From positions 271,765,054 through 271,829,053 of the forward strand of contig NC_089822.1 in NCBI RefSeq assembly GCF_035046505.1: a DNA stretch of 64,000 nucleotides, read 5' to 3'. Below are positions 11,061 through 22,069 of the stretch, in pieces. The DNA comes from Tiliqua scincoides. Lineage: Eukaryota > Chordata > Lepidosauria > Squamata > Scincidae. The number at the start of each line of letters is the position of its first letter. Position 1 is the stretch's first letter. The notes beneath the pieces were generated by a model. That model saw only the letters and a program-made list of their open reading frames with translations, was not told where the DNA came from and ran no database searches. The position numbers and the translations under genes were made by a program.

Positions 11061-11083
11061 CTGTGGGTGGAGGGATGGCAGTC
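11061..11083 (-). pseudogene. Class II beta gene 1 exon 5 (cytoplasmic)
   Basis: A 23-base exon between TTTTTCAG and GTAAC, homologous to the 24-base exon 5 of gene 2, with one G fewer at its start. A CR1 tail lies immediately downstream in the gene's direction. Confidence 0.6.
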
Positions 11084-11784
11084 CTGAAAAAGAGAGAAGA
11101 CTCCGTCAGATTGCATGAGAAGCCCCTCAAGCCCAACCTCTGCCCCTTCTCCCTGCCTGCAAGATCCAAATGCCATAATGAAGAATAATGGAACTGTTGT
11201 GCCTAAAATAAAACACACTGTTTGTTGCACTGGGGGTTAAGTTTGGAAATAAGAACACATTCATTCTGGGGAAAGTGTAAAGAATCAAGTCTTCCTCTCC
11301 AAAGAGCCTTCTTTTCTTGGTTCTAAAGGGCTCATGTGGTAGATTCCTATGCCGGATGCTGGCAGGCATCTCAGTGAGACTTTAAAAATAATGTGCAGCT
11401 TCTACCACCAGCACACCATGTTTTCAACTCAGCGGGTAATGAAGCTTGGATAAAAAGCACGCATGCTGCAGATCGGATGATAGCACCTCAGGAATCTTGC
11501 CAGCACTGGACTGGAGCTGGGCCCATGACTGACTCTCAAGGCAGGAGCTTAGAAATGGGCCAGGCTTTGGGAGAGGGGTCAGGTTTGTCCCCCAGCAAGA
11601 CACTCTGGGTCTCCTACATTTTCCTCCAGTCCTGGACCGGTTATGCCCATCCCTCCCCCCACTCGAGCCTGAGCCACAAAGAGGGAACTCTAGGAAGGGA
11701 AGAGGCTGGAGGCCTCCAAGCTACCCGGAACCCCAGCCAGGTCCCCCTCATCTCTCCCACCACACAATTCACCCGGGGGATCAC

Positions 11785-11893
11785 CTTTCTTCTGCTTCAG
11801 GTACAGAGCCAGTCCGGGCACCACGAAGACCAGGCCCAGCAGGAGCCCACGACCCCCGTCACATCTTGCTCCGGGCGGAGTCCGACTGCGGCT
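11785..11893 (-). pseudogene. Class II beta gene 1 exon 4 (transmembrane), two bases short
   Basis: 109 bases against 111 in gene 2. One C is missing from each of two short C runs. The remainder is nearly identical ([18 protein letters not shown] equivalents), so decay is recent or the losses are sequencing errors. Confidence 0.82.
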
Positions 11894-12059
11894 CTGCAGA
11901 AGAGAAGGAGCCTTGACTCAAAAGGGGGCAGGTCAGGAGCCAGCCCCCTCCCTGCTCAGAGCACCCTTGTCCCCCTTGGGTCAGGGTCTGTCTCCATGGG
12001 CCGAGGGAGGAAGAATGACCAGGACGTGTAATGCGCAACTGCGGCTCTCAGATCTCCTA

Positions 12060-12346
12060 CCCCACTGGATGCTGGTGGGGCCCGGGAGGCTGGCCGTGCT
12101 CCACCCGGCAGGCGTAGACGTCTCCGCGTTCCAGCTGCGCCTCCAGCATCACTGGATGCGGAAGGTCCAGTCCCCGTTCGGATCAGCTCCGTGGACACCA
12201 CTCTGCTCTCGTCCTCCTCCTGCCCGTTCCGCAGCCAAGTGATGTTAATCTGTGCGGGGGAAGAAGCTGGCCGCGGTGCAAACCAGCAGGGTGTGGTGGT
12301 AGGAGGGGGTCAGCATCTGTGAGGGTGATCTTCCGCTGGGGTTTCA
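12060..12346 (-). pseudogene. Class II beta gene 1 exon 3 (beta-2 Ig domain), frameshifted
   Basis: This exon aligns almost base for base with gene 2 exon 3 (34877-35161). Single-base losses near 12150 and 12178, an insertion near 12253 and changes near 12285 give a net +2 and destroy the frame. Splice sites (CCTCAG acceptor, GGG|GTAGGA donor) are intact. Confidence 0.85.
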
Positions 12347-12464
12347 CTGAGGGGGGGAAACAAAGAAGGCAGGAGGTTACAGAAAGGAGTCTATTGCTAG
12401 CTTTGCTGAGAGAGAACCAAGCAGGGCTTCTTCAAGAGTAAGTCTTACAACTATTTAGAGCTTT

Positions 12465-13853
12465 GGTTCTCAACCTTTTAGCACTAGGACCCACTTTTTA
12501 GAATGACAGATCCACCGGAAGTGATGTCATTAACCTGGAAATGATGTCATGGCAAGACGTGACATCATCAAGAAAGAACTGCTTTCCTAAGAATGCAGCA
12601 AGCACTGAAATTGCACCATTTTCCTTAGTTAGGAGAGCTATAAATAATTACAGTAAAACAAATAATTAAATAAGGGGAAATGAGATGGGGAAAGCCAGCC
12701 CTGTTCCACCAAGGAAGGAATCAGCCTTATCATACAAATGGATTTGTGCTTTGTAATGCTCATATATTTATGCACATCTAAATGCACATGTAATCTTAAC
12801 CATAAAATCTGAACCCACTCCCTCTTCTTTTGTCTCCACTGGGGAGGGAGGGAAGAGGAGTCTGGAAAAGACAACTCTTTCCAATACTAAGACCCACCTA
12901 GCTTTACAGGTCTTTTTTTAAGTGTCACTTCACCAGCTGTTTTTATCCTTTCTACTGTACTATAGTGGGGGGGGGGCTGCCTTCTGGAGCTCCACGCTCA
13001 TTGGATGGGGACTATTCTGGCGGCCTTGCTCACCCATGAATTACATACATACAGCATGAATGTACATACCCATGAATACATGTATTCAGCAATGAATACA
13101 TGCTAGGGATTCAGCTCGTTCCAGGACTGTGTTGTTTGGAACTTTGTCCTGCCAGGTGATGCCGAGGATGCGTCGGAGGCAGCGCATGTGGAAATCGTTC
13201 AGTTTCTTCTCCTGTTGTGAGCGGAGAGTCCATGACTCGCTGCAGTGCAGAAGTGTACTCAGGACGCAAGCTCTGTAGACCTGGATCTTGGGTATGTTCT
13301 GTCAGCTTCTTTTTGGACCAGACTCCTCTGTGAGTCTGGAAAACGTGGTAGCTGCTTTACGATGCGTTTGTTTAGCTCGGTATCAGAGAAAGAGTGTCGG
13401 AGATCGTTGAGCCAAGGTACACAAAGTCATGGACAACCTCCAGTTCATGCGCAGAGATTGTAATGCAGGGAGGTGAGTCCACATCCTGAACCATGACCTA
13501 TGTTTTCTTTAGGCTGATCGTCAGTCCAAATCTTGGCAGGCCTTGCTAAAACGATCCATGAGCTGCTGGAGATCTTTGGCAGAGTGGGTAGTGACAGCTG
13601 CATCGTCGGCCAAGAAGAAGTCATGCAGACATTTCAGCTGAACTTTGGACTTTGCTCTCAGTCACTATGTATATGCTTTAACAATGATAGTCAATGGGAC
13701 TTACTCCTGGGTGTGGGTAGGATTGCAGTCTAGGATTGTTAAAAATTTTCCTGCTTGATGATTTCACTCCAGTCACGACATCACTTCCAGTGGGTCCTAA
13801 CAGATTCTCAATCTAAAATGTGGGTACCTGTGCTAAACGTTTGAGAACCATTG
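12465..13853. mobile_element. Candidate hAT-like element with a nested LINE
   Basis: The ends TTGGTTCTCAACCTTTTAGC and GCTAAACGTTTGAGAACCA look like inverted repeats. A fragment of the L2-like LINE sits inside (about 13095-13650). I find no clean target duplication, so the boundaries are tentative. It lies in intron 2 of beta gene 1. Confidence 0.45.
13095..13650 (-). mobile_element. L2-like LINE fragment (internal ORF2 C-terminal region)
   Basis: Near-identical to the internal part of the longer copy at 52284-53300 (blocks TCCAGGACTGTGTTGTTTGG and GCGTCGGAGGCAGCGCATGT), but without the 3' end. Confidence 0.75.
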
Positions 13854-13861
13854 CATTAGAT

Positions 13862-14222
13862 CGGGGTGCTTCACACTTTTTTGGCTCGAGAGCTACTTGA
13901 AACCCAGCAAGGCCCGGAGATATACCAGAGTTTTTTTTACAATGTTCGCGCCATCATAACATATAACATTTATGTGTACAATGTATGTTGGTGTACTTGA
14001 GCCCCACTGAGTATACAGGACTTACTCCTGAGTAGACATGCCTAGGATTAGGCTGTGAAGCTGCAATCCTAGCCACACTTACCTGGGAGTAAGTACAATG
14101 GGCCTTACTCCTGGCATTTCCTCCCAGAGGCACCTGAAGGTGGGGGGTCGGCACTCTGCGATCTACTCATTTTTGCCTCGCGATCTACCGGTAGATCGCG
14201 ATCCACCTATTCAGCACCCCTG
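13862..14222. mobile_element. Non-autonomous hAT element, family A, second copy
   Basis: Same family as 2051-2424. The 8-bp target duplication CATTAGAT is at 13854-13861 and 14223-14230. The left terminus has mutated to CGGGGTGC. Confidence 0.87.
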
Positions 14223-14318
14223 CATTAGATAGTAACGAGGGAGAGAGTGCAAGCCAGTCCTTGAATGCCCCTGCATTATTAGAAGACCAAAAACACCTGA
14301 GGAGGACTTTGCTGAGTT

Positions 14319-16515
14319 AAGAATATAAGAACAGCACCACTGGATCAGGCCAGAGGCCCATCTAGTCCAGCTTCCTGTATATCACACAGGAAGATACACA
14401 CTGACATCCTTAACTTGAGTGGTACTACTTCATTTCTTTCTGTGGTGAAGACCAGAAGTGATTGTGAGGAGCTCCAGAAGGATCTCTCCAAACTGGCAGA
14501 ATGGGCAGCAAAATGGCAGATGCGTTTCAATGTCAGTAAGCGTAAAGTCATGCACATTGGGGCAAAAAAATCAAAACTTTAGATATGGGCTGATGGGGTT
14601 CTGAGCTGTCTGTGACAGATCAGGAGAGAGATCTTGGGGTGGTGGTGGACAAGTCGATGAAAGTGTCGACCCGTGTGCGGCGGCAGTAAAGAAGGCCAAT
14701 TCTATGCTTGGGATCATTAGAAAAGGTATTGAGAACAAAACAGCTAATATTAGAATGCCGTTGTACAAATCGATGGTAAGGCCACACCTGGAGTCTAGTG
14801 TCCATTTCTGGTCACTGGCATCTCAAAAAAGATATAGTGGAAATGGAAAAGTGCAAAAGAGAGCGGACTAAGATGATTATGGGGCTGGGGCACCTTCCTT
14901 ATGAGGAAAGGCTACAACTTTTGGGGCCTCTTTAGCCTAGAAAAGAGGTGCCTCAGGGGGGACATGATTGAGACATACAAAATTATGCAGGGGATGGACA
15001 GAGTGGATAGGGAGATGCTCTTTACACTCTCACATAACACATCTTGGAAGCTAAGCAGGGTCAGGCCTGGTTAGTACTTGAATGGGAGACCACCTGGGAA
15101 TATTGGGTGCTGTAAGCTTATACCATAGTCTTTCGAGACTGAAGGTTGCCAACCAACCAACCATAACACCAGAACCAGGGGACATCCACTCATAAGAACA
15201 TAAGAACAGCCCCACTGGATCAGGCCATAGGCCCATCTAGTCCAGCTTCCTGTATCTCACAGCGGCCCACCAAATGCCCCAGGGAGCACACCAGATAACA
15301 AGAGACCTCATCCTGGTGCCCTCCCCTACATCTGGCATTCTGACTTAACCCATTCCTAAAATCAGGAGGTTGCGCATACACATCATGGCTTGTACCCCAT
15401 AATGGATTTTTCCTCCAGAAACTCGTCCAATCCCCTTTTAAAGGCGTCTAGGCTAGACGCCAGCACCACATCCTGTGGCAAGGAGTTCCACAGACCGACC
15501 ACGCGCTGAGTAAAGAAATATTTTCTTTTGTCTGTCCTAACCCGCCCAACACTCAATTTTAGTGGATGTCCCCTGGTTCTGGTATTATGTGAGAGTGTAA
15601 AGAGCATCTCCCTATCCACTCTGTCCATCCCCTGCATAATTTTGTATGTCTCAATCATGTCCCCCTCAAGCGTCTCTTTTCTAGGCTGAAGAGGCCCAAA
15701 CGCCGTAGCCTTTCCTCATAAGGAAGGTGCCCCAGCCCCGTAATCATCTTAGTCACTCTCTTTTGCACCTTTTCCATTTCCACTATGTCTTTTTTGAGAT
15801 GCGGCGACCAGAACTGGATACAATACTCCAGGTGTGGCCTTACCATCGATTTGTACAACGGCATTATAATACTAGCCGTTTTGTTCTCAATACCCTTCCT
15901 AATGATCCCAAGCATAGAATTGGCCTTCTTCACTGCCACCGCACATTGGGTCGACACTTTCATCGACCTGTCCACCACCACCCCACTTGGAGGGTCCCTT
16001 GGAGGTGGTCCTTGGAGGTGGGGTATCAAATTGAGTGTTGGGAGGGTTAGGACAGAGAGAAGAAAATATTTCTTTACTCAGCGTGTGGTTGGTCTGTGGA
16101 ACTCCTTGCAGGGGATGTGGTGATGGCATCTGGCCTGGATGCTTTTAAAAGGGGATTGGACAAGTTTCTGGAGGAATAATCCATTACGGGTTACAAGCCA
16201 TGATGCGTATGTGCAACCTCCTCATTTTAGAAATGGGCTGTCAGATGCAAGGGAGGCACCAGGATGAGGTCTCTTGTTGTCTGGTGTGCTCCTGGGGCGT
16301 TTGGTGGGCCGCTGTGAGATACAGGAAGCTGGACTAGATGGGCCTATGGCCTGATCCAGTGGGGCTGTTCTTATGTTCTTAACTACAATTCCCAGGAGGC
16401 CTTGCAGGTCTCTTGTTGTCTGGAGTGCTCCCCGGGGCATTTGGTGGGCCGCTGTGAGATACAGGAAGCTGGACTAGATGGGCCTATGGCCTGATCCAGT
16501 GGGTCATGTTCTTAT
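14319..16515. mobile_element. CR1 LINE cluster, copies in both orientations
   Basis: A short antisense tail (14319-14400) is followed by a sense CR1 body (about 14440-15190) carrying the ELQKDLSKLAEWAAKWQM segment and the LPYEERL block. An antisense copy follows (about 15192-16010; VRPHLEYC, LGLFSLEKRRLRG, and VVGLWNSLPQDVV on the minus strand). A sense copy (about 16010-16515) comes last and ends with two tandem tails joined by ACTACAATTCCCAG. All lie in intron 2 of beta gene 1. Confidence 0.82.
15042..15163 (+). mobile_element. 5S-rRNA-derived SINE inserted in CR1
   Basis: The head matches the 3' two thirds of 5S rRNA (GGAAGCTAAGCAGGGTCAGG, TTAGTACTTGAATGGGAGAC, GGGTGCTGTA). The tail (AGTCTTTCGAGACTGAAGG then TTGCCAACC repeats) is the 3' end of the L2-like LINE found elsewhere here. 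CATAACAC occurs on both sides (the CR1 reads TCACATAACAC before it and CATAACACCAG after it), a target duplication. The 5' part of the 5S head is missing. Such 5S SINEs are known from squamates. Confidence 0.85.
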
Positions 16516-16721
16516 GTTTGAAATGAGAATAAAAGCCAGCTGCACCTAGCTACACTTGCGCATGATCTGAGGCAACGACCTCCTTGCTGCCTTGCTTTGG
16601 TACCAGCAGTGTTCTGCTAGACTGTCCCTCAGAGTGTTAAACTGGGATCTAGCATTCTGAGTAAGGAAGCTCATGCTACCTTTGTGGGTTCAAGGGCAAC
16701 AAATGGGTAGAGTGGCTAGAG

Positions 16722-16961
16722 CACTGGTTCCCAAACTGTTGGTTGGGACCTGCTGGTGGTTCATGACCTCATACAGGTCAGACCTAAATACAGGGAGATA
16801 AACGTATGAGGGGTCTTCTTTCCTGTTATTATAAATTAATTAATTAAAATATTATTTCTTTCTAGATCTCATTTTTTCAAAGTCTGGTAAAGCTAGGTGG
16901 GCCCAAATAGAGTGTTGTTTTAAAAAGTGTGTTCTGGTGCTGAAAGGTTTGAGAACCACTG
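16722..16961. mobile_element. Short hAT element
   Basis: The termini are CACTGGTTCCCAAAC and GTTTGAGAACCACTG. The 8-bp target duplication is GGCTAGAG at 16714-16721 and GGTTAGAG at 16962-16969, with one mismatch. Confidence 0.8.
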
Positions 16962-17009
16962 GGTTAGAGGGATGCTCACACTCACACGGACTCTCATGAA
17001 ATTCTCACA

Positions 17010-17485
17010 CGGAACCAGGGGACATTGACTAAAATTGAGTGTTGGGAGTGTTAGAGAAAGAAAATACAGGGCAGCCCCCATAACTATGGATCCTGTATCT
17101 GTGGTTTCACTTAACTGTGGATTGTATCTGTGGTCCCTTGGAGGTGGGGGTATCTGTGGGTTCAGTTAAGTGAAATGGAACCCCCATGGATACAGGGGCA
17201 TGCCTGTATTTCTGTGTCCAGTGTGTCATTGGTCTGTGGAACTTCTTGCCACAGGATGTGGTGATGGTATCCAGCCTAGATGCTTTTCAAAAGGGATTGG
17301 ACAGATTGATGAAGGAAAACATGTTAGAAGCTGTGATGGGTATGTACAGCCTCCTGGTTCTAGAAGTGGGCTCTATCTGAATGGGAGGTGCAGAGTTGGG
17401 CACCAGGATGCAGCTGTCTTGTGTGCTGCTGCTGACATCTGGTGGGCCACTGTGAGATACAGGAGGCTCTTGTGATGTTCTTCCA
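17010..17485 (+). mobile_element. CR1 fragment with an inner insertion
   Basis: Sense CR1 3' sequence (AAATTGAGTGTTGGGAG, GGTCTGTGGAACTTCTTGCC) is split by a short unassigned repeat at about 17077-17207 (ATAACTATGGATCCTG, TTAACTGTGGATTG). A relative of that repeat occurs near 10279. Confidence 0.7.
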
Positions 17486-17534
17486 TCCTCCTTGAAAAGT
17501 ACTTTGTGCTTGAGCATGTTGGTAAGAACCTCCT

Positions 17535-18425
17535 TAACATCAGAAGAGCCCTGCTGGATCAGGCCCAAGGCCCATCTAGTCCAGCTTCCTGCATCTCATA
17601 GTGGCCCACCAAATGCTTCAGGGAGCACACAAGACAACAGACACAACCTTCGTCCTGGTGCCCTCACCTGCATCTGGCAATTGGAGGCAGCCTGCCTCTA
17701 AAACCAAGAGCTTCCACATACCTTCTGTGACTTGTTACCCTCCAGAAATTTGTCCAATCCCCTCTTAATTTCCCCTGAGGGCTGTGGATAAGAACAGGCC
17801 CTCGGTCTGGCTGTACTTGTCATAAGAGGCGACTAAACAGTCACCGGGTAGATGGGACTCGTCAGCCTGGGAAGGCAGCTCATCCAAGAGAAGGAAAACT
17901 CTGATCCCAAACCTCCACTGCCTTGTGGCTACATCCAGGTATGGAAAAGGCTTCAGGAGTCAACCTCGAGGCAAAATCCGGAGCCGGAGTCCCTGAGGCA
18001 GTTCACGGCTGAACACAGTCACGTTCTGGCAACTCCTGCGACGCCGCTGGAACCAACCATATTGGCCTCTGCCTTTCCATTGGACCATTTCAGCGACGTG
18101 GAGAGGGGGGATCTGCTGCACGGGAAACAGTCTATCCTACTTTACCCAGGCTTCGTGCACTGGAGAGGACACTCTGTTCCAGAACCACCATTCAGAGCAC
18201 GAGACCATAGTCTTCTGGGACTGAAGGATGCCAACACCCCTCTTAAAGGCATCCAGGCCAGATGCCGTAACTACGGTACTTCCTGTGGCAAGGAGTTCCA
18301 CAGACCAACCACACGCTGAGTAAAGAAATCTTTTCTTTTGTCTGTCCTAACCCTCCCAACGCTCAATTTTCGTGGCTGTCCCCTGGTTCTGGTGTTATGT
18401 TTAGAACCGCCTGCCTATGCAAACC
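17535..18425 (-). mobile_element. Antisense CR1 split by an L2-like retroelement end
   Basis: The CR1 halves are at 17535-17790 and about 18222-18400. Between them lies a roughly 430-bp insertion on the plus strand. Its end (CAGAACCACCATTCAGAGC, GACTGAAGGATGCCAAC) is the L2-like tail in diverged form. Confidence 0.65.
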
Positions 18426-18705
18426 GCCTTGGATTAAAGTCTGAGGAGAAATCTGAGGACCAAAGAAAGGCGGTATAGAAATACCTGCATAAATAAATAA
18501 GTGTGAGAGAGTGAAGAGCGCCACTGCCTGATGTTGTGTGTCTCAATCACGGAGCCTCTTTTCTCGCCTCTCCGCATAGGCTTCCTCGTAGCCCTCCTCG
18601 AGGGAGAGAATTTTCCCTGGTTCTCCCTCCGGACTGCTGCGGCGGGGGCGGGGCGGGGGAGAGTGAGGGCAGCCTCCCGGCCCCGTGTGCCCCCGCCCCA
18701 CTCAC

Positions 18706-18945
18706 GCTTCCTGGCGGCGGCGAAGGGCTCCGGCAGAAGCGGTCCAGCGCGGTGCGGCACTGCTCCAGGACGGCCGGGTCGCGGTTTGAAGGCGCGGGCG
18801 TCGGGCTCGCCCAGCGCGGTGACGGCCTGGAAGCTCCGGCGGCGGCTGTCGAAGCGCAGGTACTCCTGCCGGTCGTAGAAGGAGGCGCCCGGGCCGCGCC
18901 CGTCGGGGAAGCGGCACTCGGACCTCTGCTGGTACAGGAAGGGCG
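18706..18945 (-). pseudogene. Class II beta gene 1 exon 2 (beta-1 domain), damaged
   Basis: An acceptor (CCCGCAG) and donor (AAGC|GTGAGT) bound 240 bases, against 276 in gene 2. The start reads APFLYQQRSECRFPDG, then EYLRFDSRRRSFQAVTALG and EPDAR, which is typical beta-1 sequence with the first conserved Cys. An extra A then shifts the frame, so that the expected NRDPAVLEQCRTALDRFCR is out of frame. About 19 bases that should encode the HNYGI-like segment are gone, which restores the frame for EPFAAARK. The NGT glycosylation site seen in many beta-1 domains is absent. Confidence 0.85.
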
Positions 18946-20199
18946 CTGCGGGCGAGGCCAGAGGGCGCCGTCTGGGAGCTGCCCGCAGAACGGGGCGCGC
19001 TGGACGGGCTGCAGCCCCGGAGCACGCGGGCGCCCGCCCCAGCCCCAGCCCCAGGCTTGTGCTGCATCTTGCACGGTTGGGCAGGTCTCCGAGCACTTCC
19101 AGCTGCCGTCGGGGCTCCTGGGACTGCGCCTGCCAGTGCACCTCCCCAAGTCCAGGCCCGGGGTGGCAGCAGCAAGGATGTGGACGGTGCCAGCTCCCCC
19201 CCCCCCACCTTCAGGCTCACCCCTCCTGCCGCGTGTGCTGCCAGAAGCCGTTTGTCCTGCTCCTTCACTCACCAGCCCAGGACTGGGCCAGTAGAAAGAA
19301 TGGGGGTCCCCTTTGGGTGGGGTGCACAAGCTGCTGCCCCAGTCAAGGGGCCCCTTTGAAGTAAGTGGCGGGGAAAGAAGCTTCTCCCAGAGGGTCTCCT
19401 GTCTCCTCATTCCCTTCACTACAGAAAGCACTGGGAGGACCCAGAGCAGGATATGCCGTTTCTAATCCTAATCTCAGTGCCACAAAAATCCTGCATTTCT
19501 GCCTCATTTGCACTGAGCAGCTCACCCTTCTCCCAAAGGAGACCAACTTCCATGGGGCTCAAAGTTCCTTCCCTACGGGACACACCACTCTAGCAAGGCC
19601 ATCTCCCTGCCTTCCCCCATGGCTGCTGCTCTCCTCTCCTCCTGCCCAATTTCTAGGCAAAGCATCTCCAGGTGACAGTGATCATCTCCCTCCCCTGGAA
19701 TCAGGCAGATGGATCACACTTGTGTCCAGATGCTTCCGCCAGAGCACCAGCCTGGCCTCCTCTGCCCCGGCCTCTCCCCACCACAGGAGCCACCAACAGC
19801 AGTGGGGAGCTGGTGGGTGCGGATGACACTGACACTGAGTGGAGAGTTGTTGGGGGGCGGAGGCTGCATCAGATCCATTTGAAATGGAGAGCTTGTTAGC
19901 CACCTTGAGGAGTTGCCTCAGTGGGAGGGGAAATGCAGGAGATCCATCTTTTAGATTAGATTAGATTATTGTCACTGTACTTAATGCACAACGAAATTCA
20001 ATGCACCATTGACATAAAAACTATATACAACAATCACTCACATCAGTCACACTCCATACATTCACTTATCCACACATACAATACATCATGCATCATAACT
20101 GCTTTGTGAACTTTTGTTGAAAAGCGGTATATAAATACTGTTAATAATAATAATAATAATAATATAAAAAAATATTAAACAAACCATATTGCCCAAGAG

Positions 20200-20506
20200 C
20201 AGGGGTCTCCAAACCCTGGCCCGGGGGCCAGATGCGACCCACAGCGAGCCTCTATCTGGCCCACAGCCAGCCTCTTGTCCCCTGAAAGCCTCTGGCCCAC
20301 TCTACTGAACGTGACCAGAGCTGTGCTCTGATTGCATCTGGAGGGTGTTCTGAGGGCCGGAGAGACCACTCATTCATTTATTCATTCATCCAAGTTTCAT
20401 CTCTAATTTATTTATTTAAATTTTATATTTAAACTTTTTTTCCAGCCCTCAGCACTGCACCAGATATTTCATGCGGCCCTCTGGCCAAAAAGTTTGGAGA
20501 CCCCTG
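20200..20506 (+). mobile_element. hAT family B element
   Basis: Target duplication CCCAAGAG at 20192-20199 and 20507-20514, with termini as in the copy at 2826. Confidence 0.9.
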
Positions 20507-20556
20507 CCCAAGAGCATGATAACGGATTTACAGCCCAATCCTATTCAGGTCTCCCA

Positions 20557-21030
20557 GTTGGCAGCCTTCAGTCTCAAAAGACTCTGGAATGGTGGTTCTG
20601 GCACAGCATCTAGTGTGGCTGAAAAGGCCAATCCGGGAGTGACAATCCCTTCCACGCTGGAGCAAGTGCAGTCTGTCCCTGGTCTGTCTCCCTGGCTATG
20701 GGCCTTCCTTCTTTGCCTCAGACTGTTGGCCAAGTGTCTCTTCAAACTGGGAAAGGCCATGCTGCACAGCCTGCCTCCAAGCGGGCCGCTCTGAGGCCAG
20801 GGTTTCCCACTTGTTGAGGTCCACTCCTAAGGCCTTCAGATCCCTCTTGCAGATGTCCTTGTATCGCAGCTGTGGTCTACCTGTAGGGCGCTTTCCTTGC
20901 ACGAGTTCTCCATAGAGGAGATCCTTTGGGATCCGGCCATCATCCATTCTCACGACATGACCGAGCCAACGCAGGCGTCTCTGTTTCAGCAGTGCAGACA
21001 TGCTAGGGATTCCAGCACGTCTCTCGGCGT
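20557..21030 (-). mobile_element. L2-like LINE 3' end
   Basis: The minus strand encodes [40 protein letters not shown] and [20 protein letters not shown], then the shared 3' tail. The open frame is long, so the copy is young or lightly decayed. Confidence 0.82.
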
Positions 21031-21111
21031 CACCTGTATTCAGGTCTACTCAGAAGTAAGTCTCATTAAAGTCAATGGGGCTTACTCCCAGGAAAATGTG
21101 GATAGGATTGG

Positions 21112-21450
21112 GCTGTTAGGGCCCAATCCTTTCCAATTTTCCAGTGCTGCTGCAGTTGTGCTAGTGGGGTGTGTGCTGCATCCTGTGGTGCAGGGGCAGT
21201 CACTGAGGCCTCCTCAAGGTACGGCGACATGTGTTCCCTTACCACAGGGCTACACCGAGCTAGAAAATTGGATAGGATTGGGCCCTTACAGCCCAATCTA
21301 ACCAACTTTCCAGCACTGATGCAGCAGTGCCAATGGGATATGCACTGAGTTTGGTGGGGGAGGGGCAGTCATGAAGGTAAGTTCCCTTACCTTGAAGGCT
21401 GCATTGTGACTGCATGGGCACTGGAAAGTTGGTTAGGATTGGGCTGTTAG
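21112..21450. repeat. Two palindromic short repeats in tandem
   Basis: Each starts near CCCAATC and ends near GATTGGGC, and the arms pair (TCCAGTGCTG... and ...CAGCACTGG, with CAAGGTA-type centres). The first spans about 21115-21290 and the second about 21293-21450. The same family appears near 32139-32415, 35310-35495 and 36925-37092. These look like fold-back MITEs. Confidence 0.6.
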
Positions 21451-21562
21451 TCACCTCTTTGGTGGTAGTTTTAAGTTCCTTATTCAGTGTAGTTATAGCT
21501 GTAGGATAAAAACTGTTCAAGAATTGTGTGGTGCTGCTCTAATAGTTCTGTATTGTCTACCC

Positions 21563-21905
21563 CAGAGGTCTCCAAACTTTTTAGCCAGAGGGCCGCATCA
21601 AATATCTGGCATGGTGTTGAGGGCCAGAAAAAAAATTTATAATATAAAATGTATATAAATAAATCAGAGATGGAATTTAGATGAGTGAATAAATGAATGA
21701 ATAAATGAATGAATGAATGGGCTCCTTCATTCAACCTCTCTGGCCCTTCAGACCAGACGCCCTCCAGACACAACCAGAGCACAGTTCCACTCATGTTCAG
21801 CCAAGTGGGCCAGAGGCTTTCAGGGGACAAGAGGCTGGCCTCGGGCCAGATAGAGGCTCTCTGCGGGCTGCATCCGGCCCCCAGGCTGGGGTTTGGAGAC
21901 CCCTG
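21563..21905 (-). mobile_element. hAT family B element, inverted
   Basis: Flanked by GTCTACCC (21555-21562) and GTCTACCT (21906-21913). The right terminus is GGAGACCCCTG. Confidence 0.86.
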
Positions 21906-22069
21906 GTCTACCTGAAGGCAACAATTCAAAAAAATTGAATGAAGCTTCTGAACACCCTTCAAGGGAAACCCCATGTAGTGGAAACATTACAGTCGTCAGT
22001 GGCGTAGCTAGGTCAGGACCAGTCCTATCCAACTTTCCAGCACTGGTGCTGCCTCAATGCAGTCTCGAG

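Larger units (their letters stand above)
9810..18945 (-). pseudogene. MHC class II beta chain gene 1, probable pseudogene lacking exon 1
   Basis: Class II beta chains pair with alpha chains to display peptides to CD4 T cells. Exons 2 (beta-1 domain), 3 (beta-2 Ig domain), 4 (connecting peptide and membrane segment) and 5 (cytoplasmic) are present in order, with a 3' UTR homologous to that of the second beta gene. No signal-peptide exon and no X/Y-box promoter can be found upstream. The cassette homology runs straight from intron 1 sequence through CR1 repeats to sequence that lies beyond the promoter in gene 2. Exon 2 has a one-base insertion and a 19-base loss. Exon 3 has several indels (net +2), exon 4 lacks two Cs and exon 5 lacks one base. 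A pseudogene is most likely, but some single-base losses could be consensus errors. Confidence 0.82.

Noticed and set aside
15042-15163. A genuine 5S rRNA gene
   Set aside because: Only the 3' two thirds of 5S is present, with base changes, and it ends in a LINE-like tail with a target duplication. It is a SINE.
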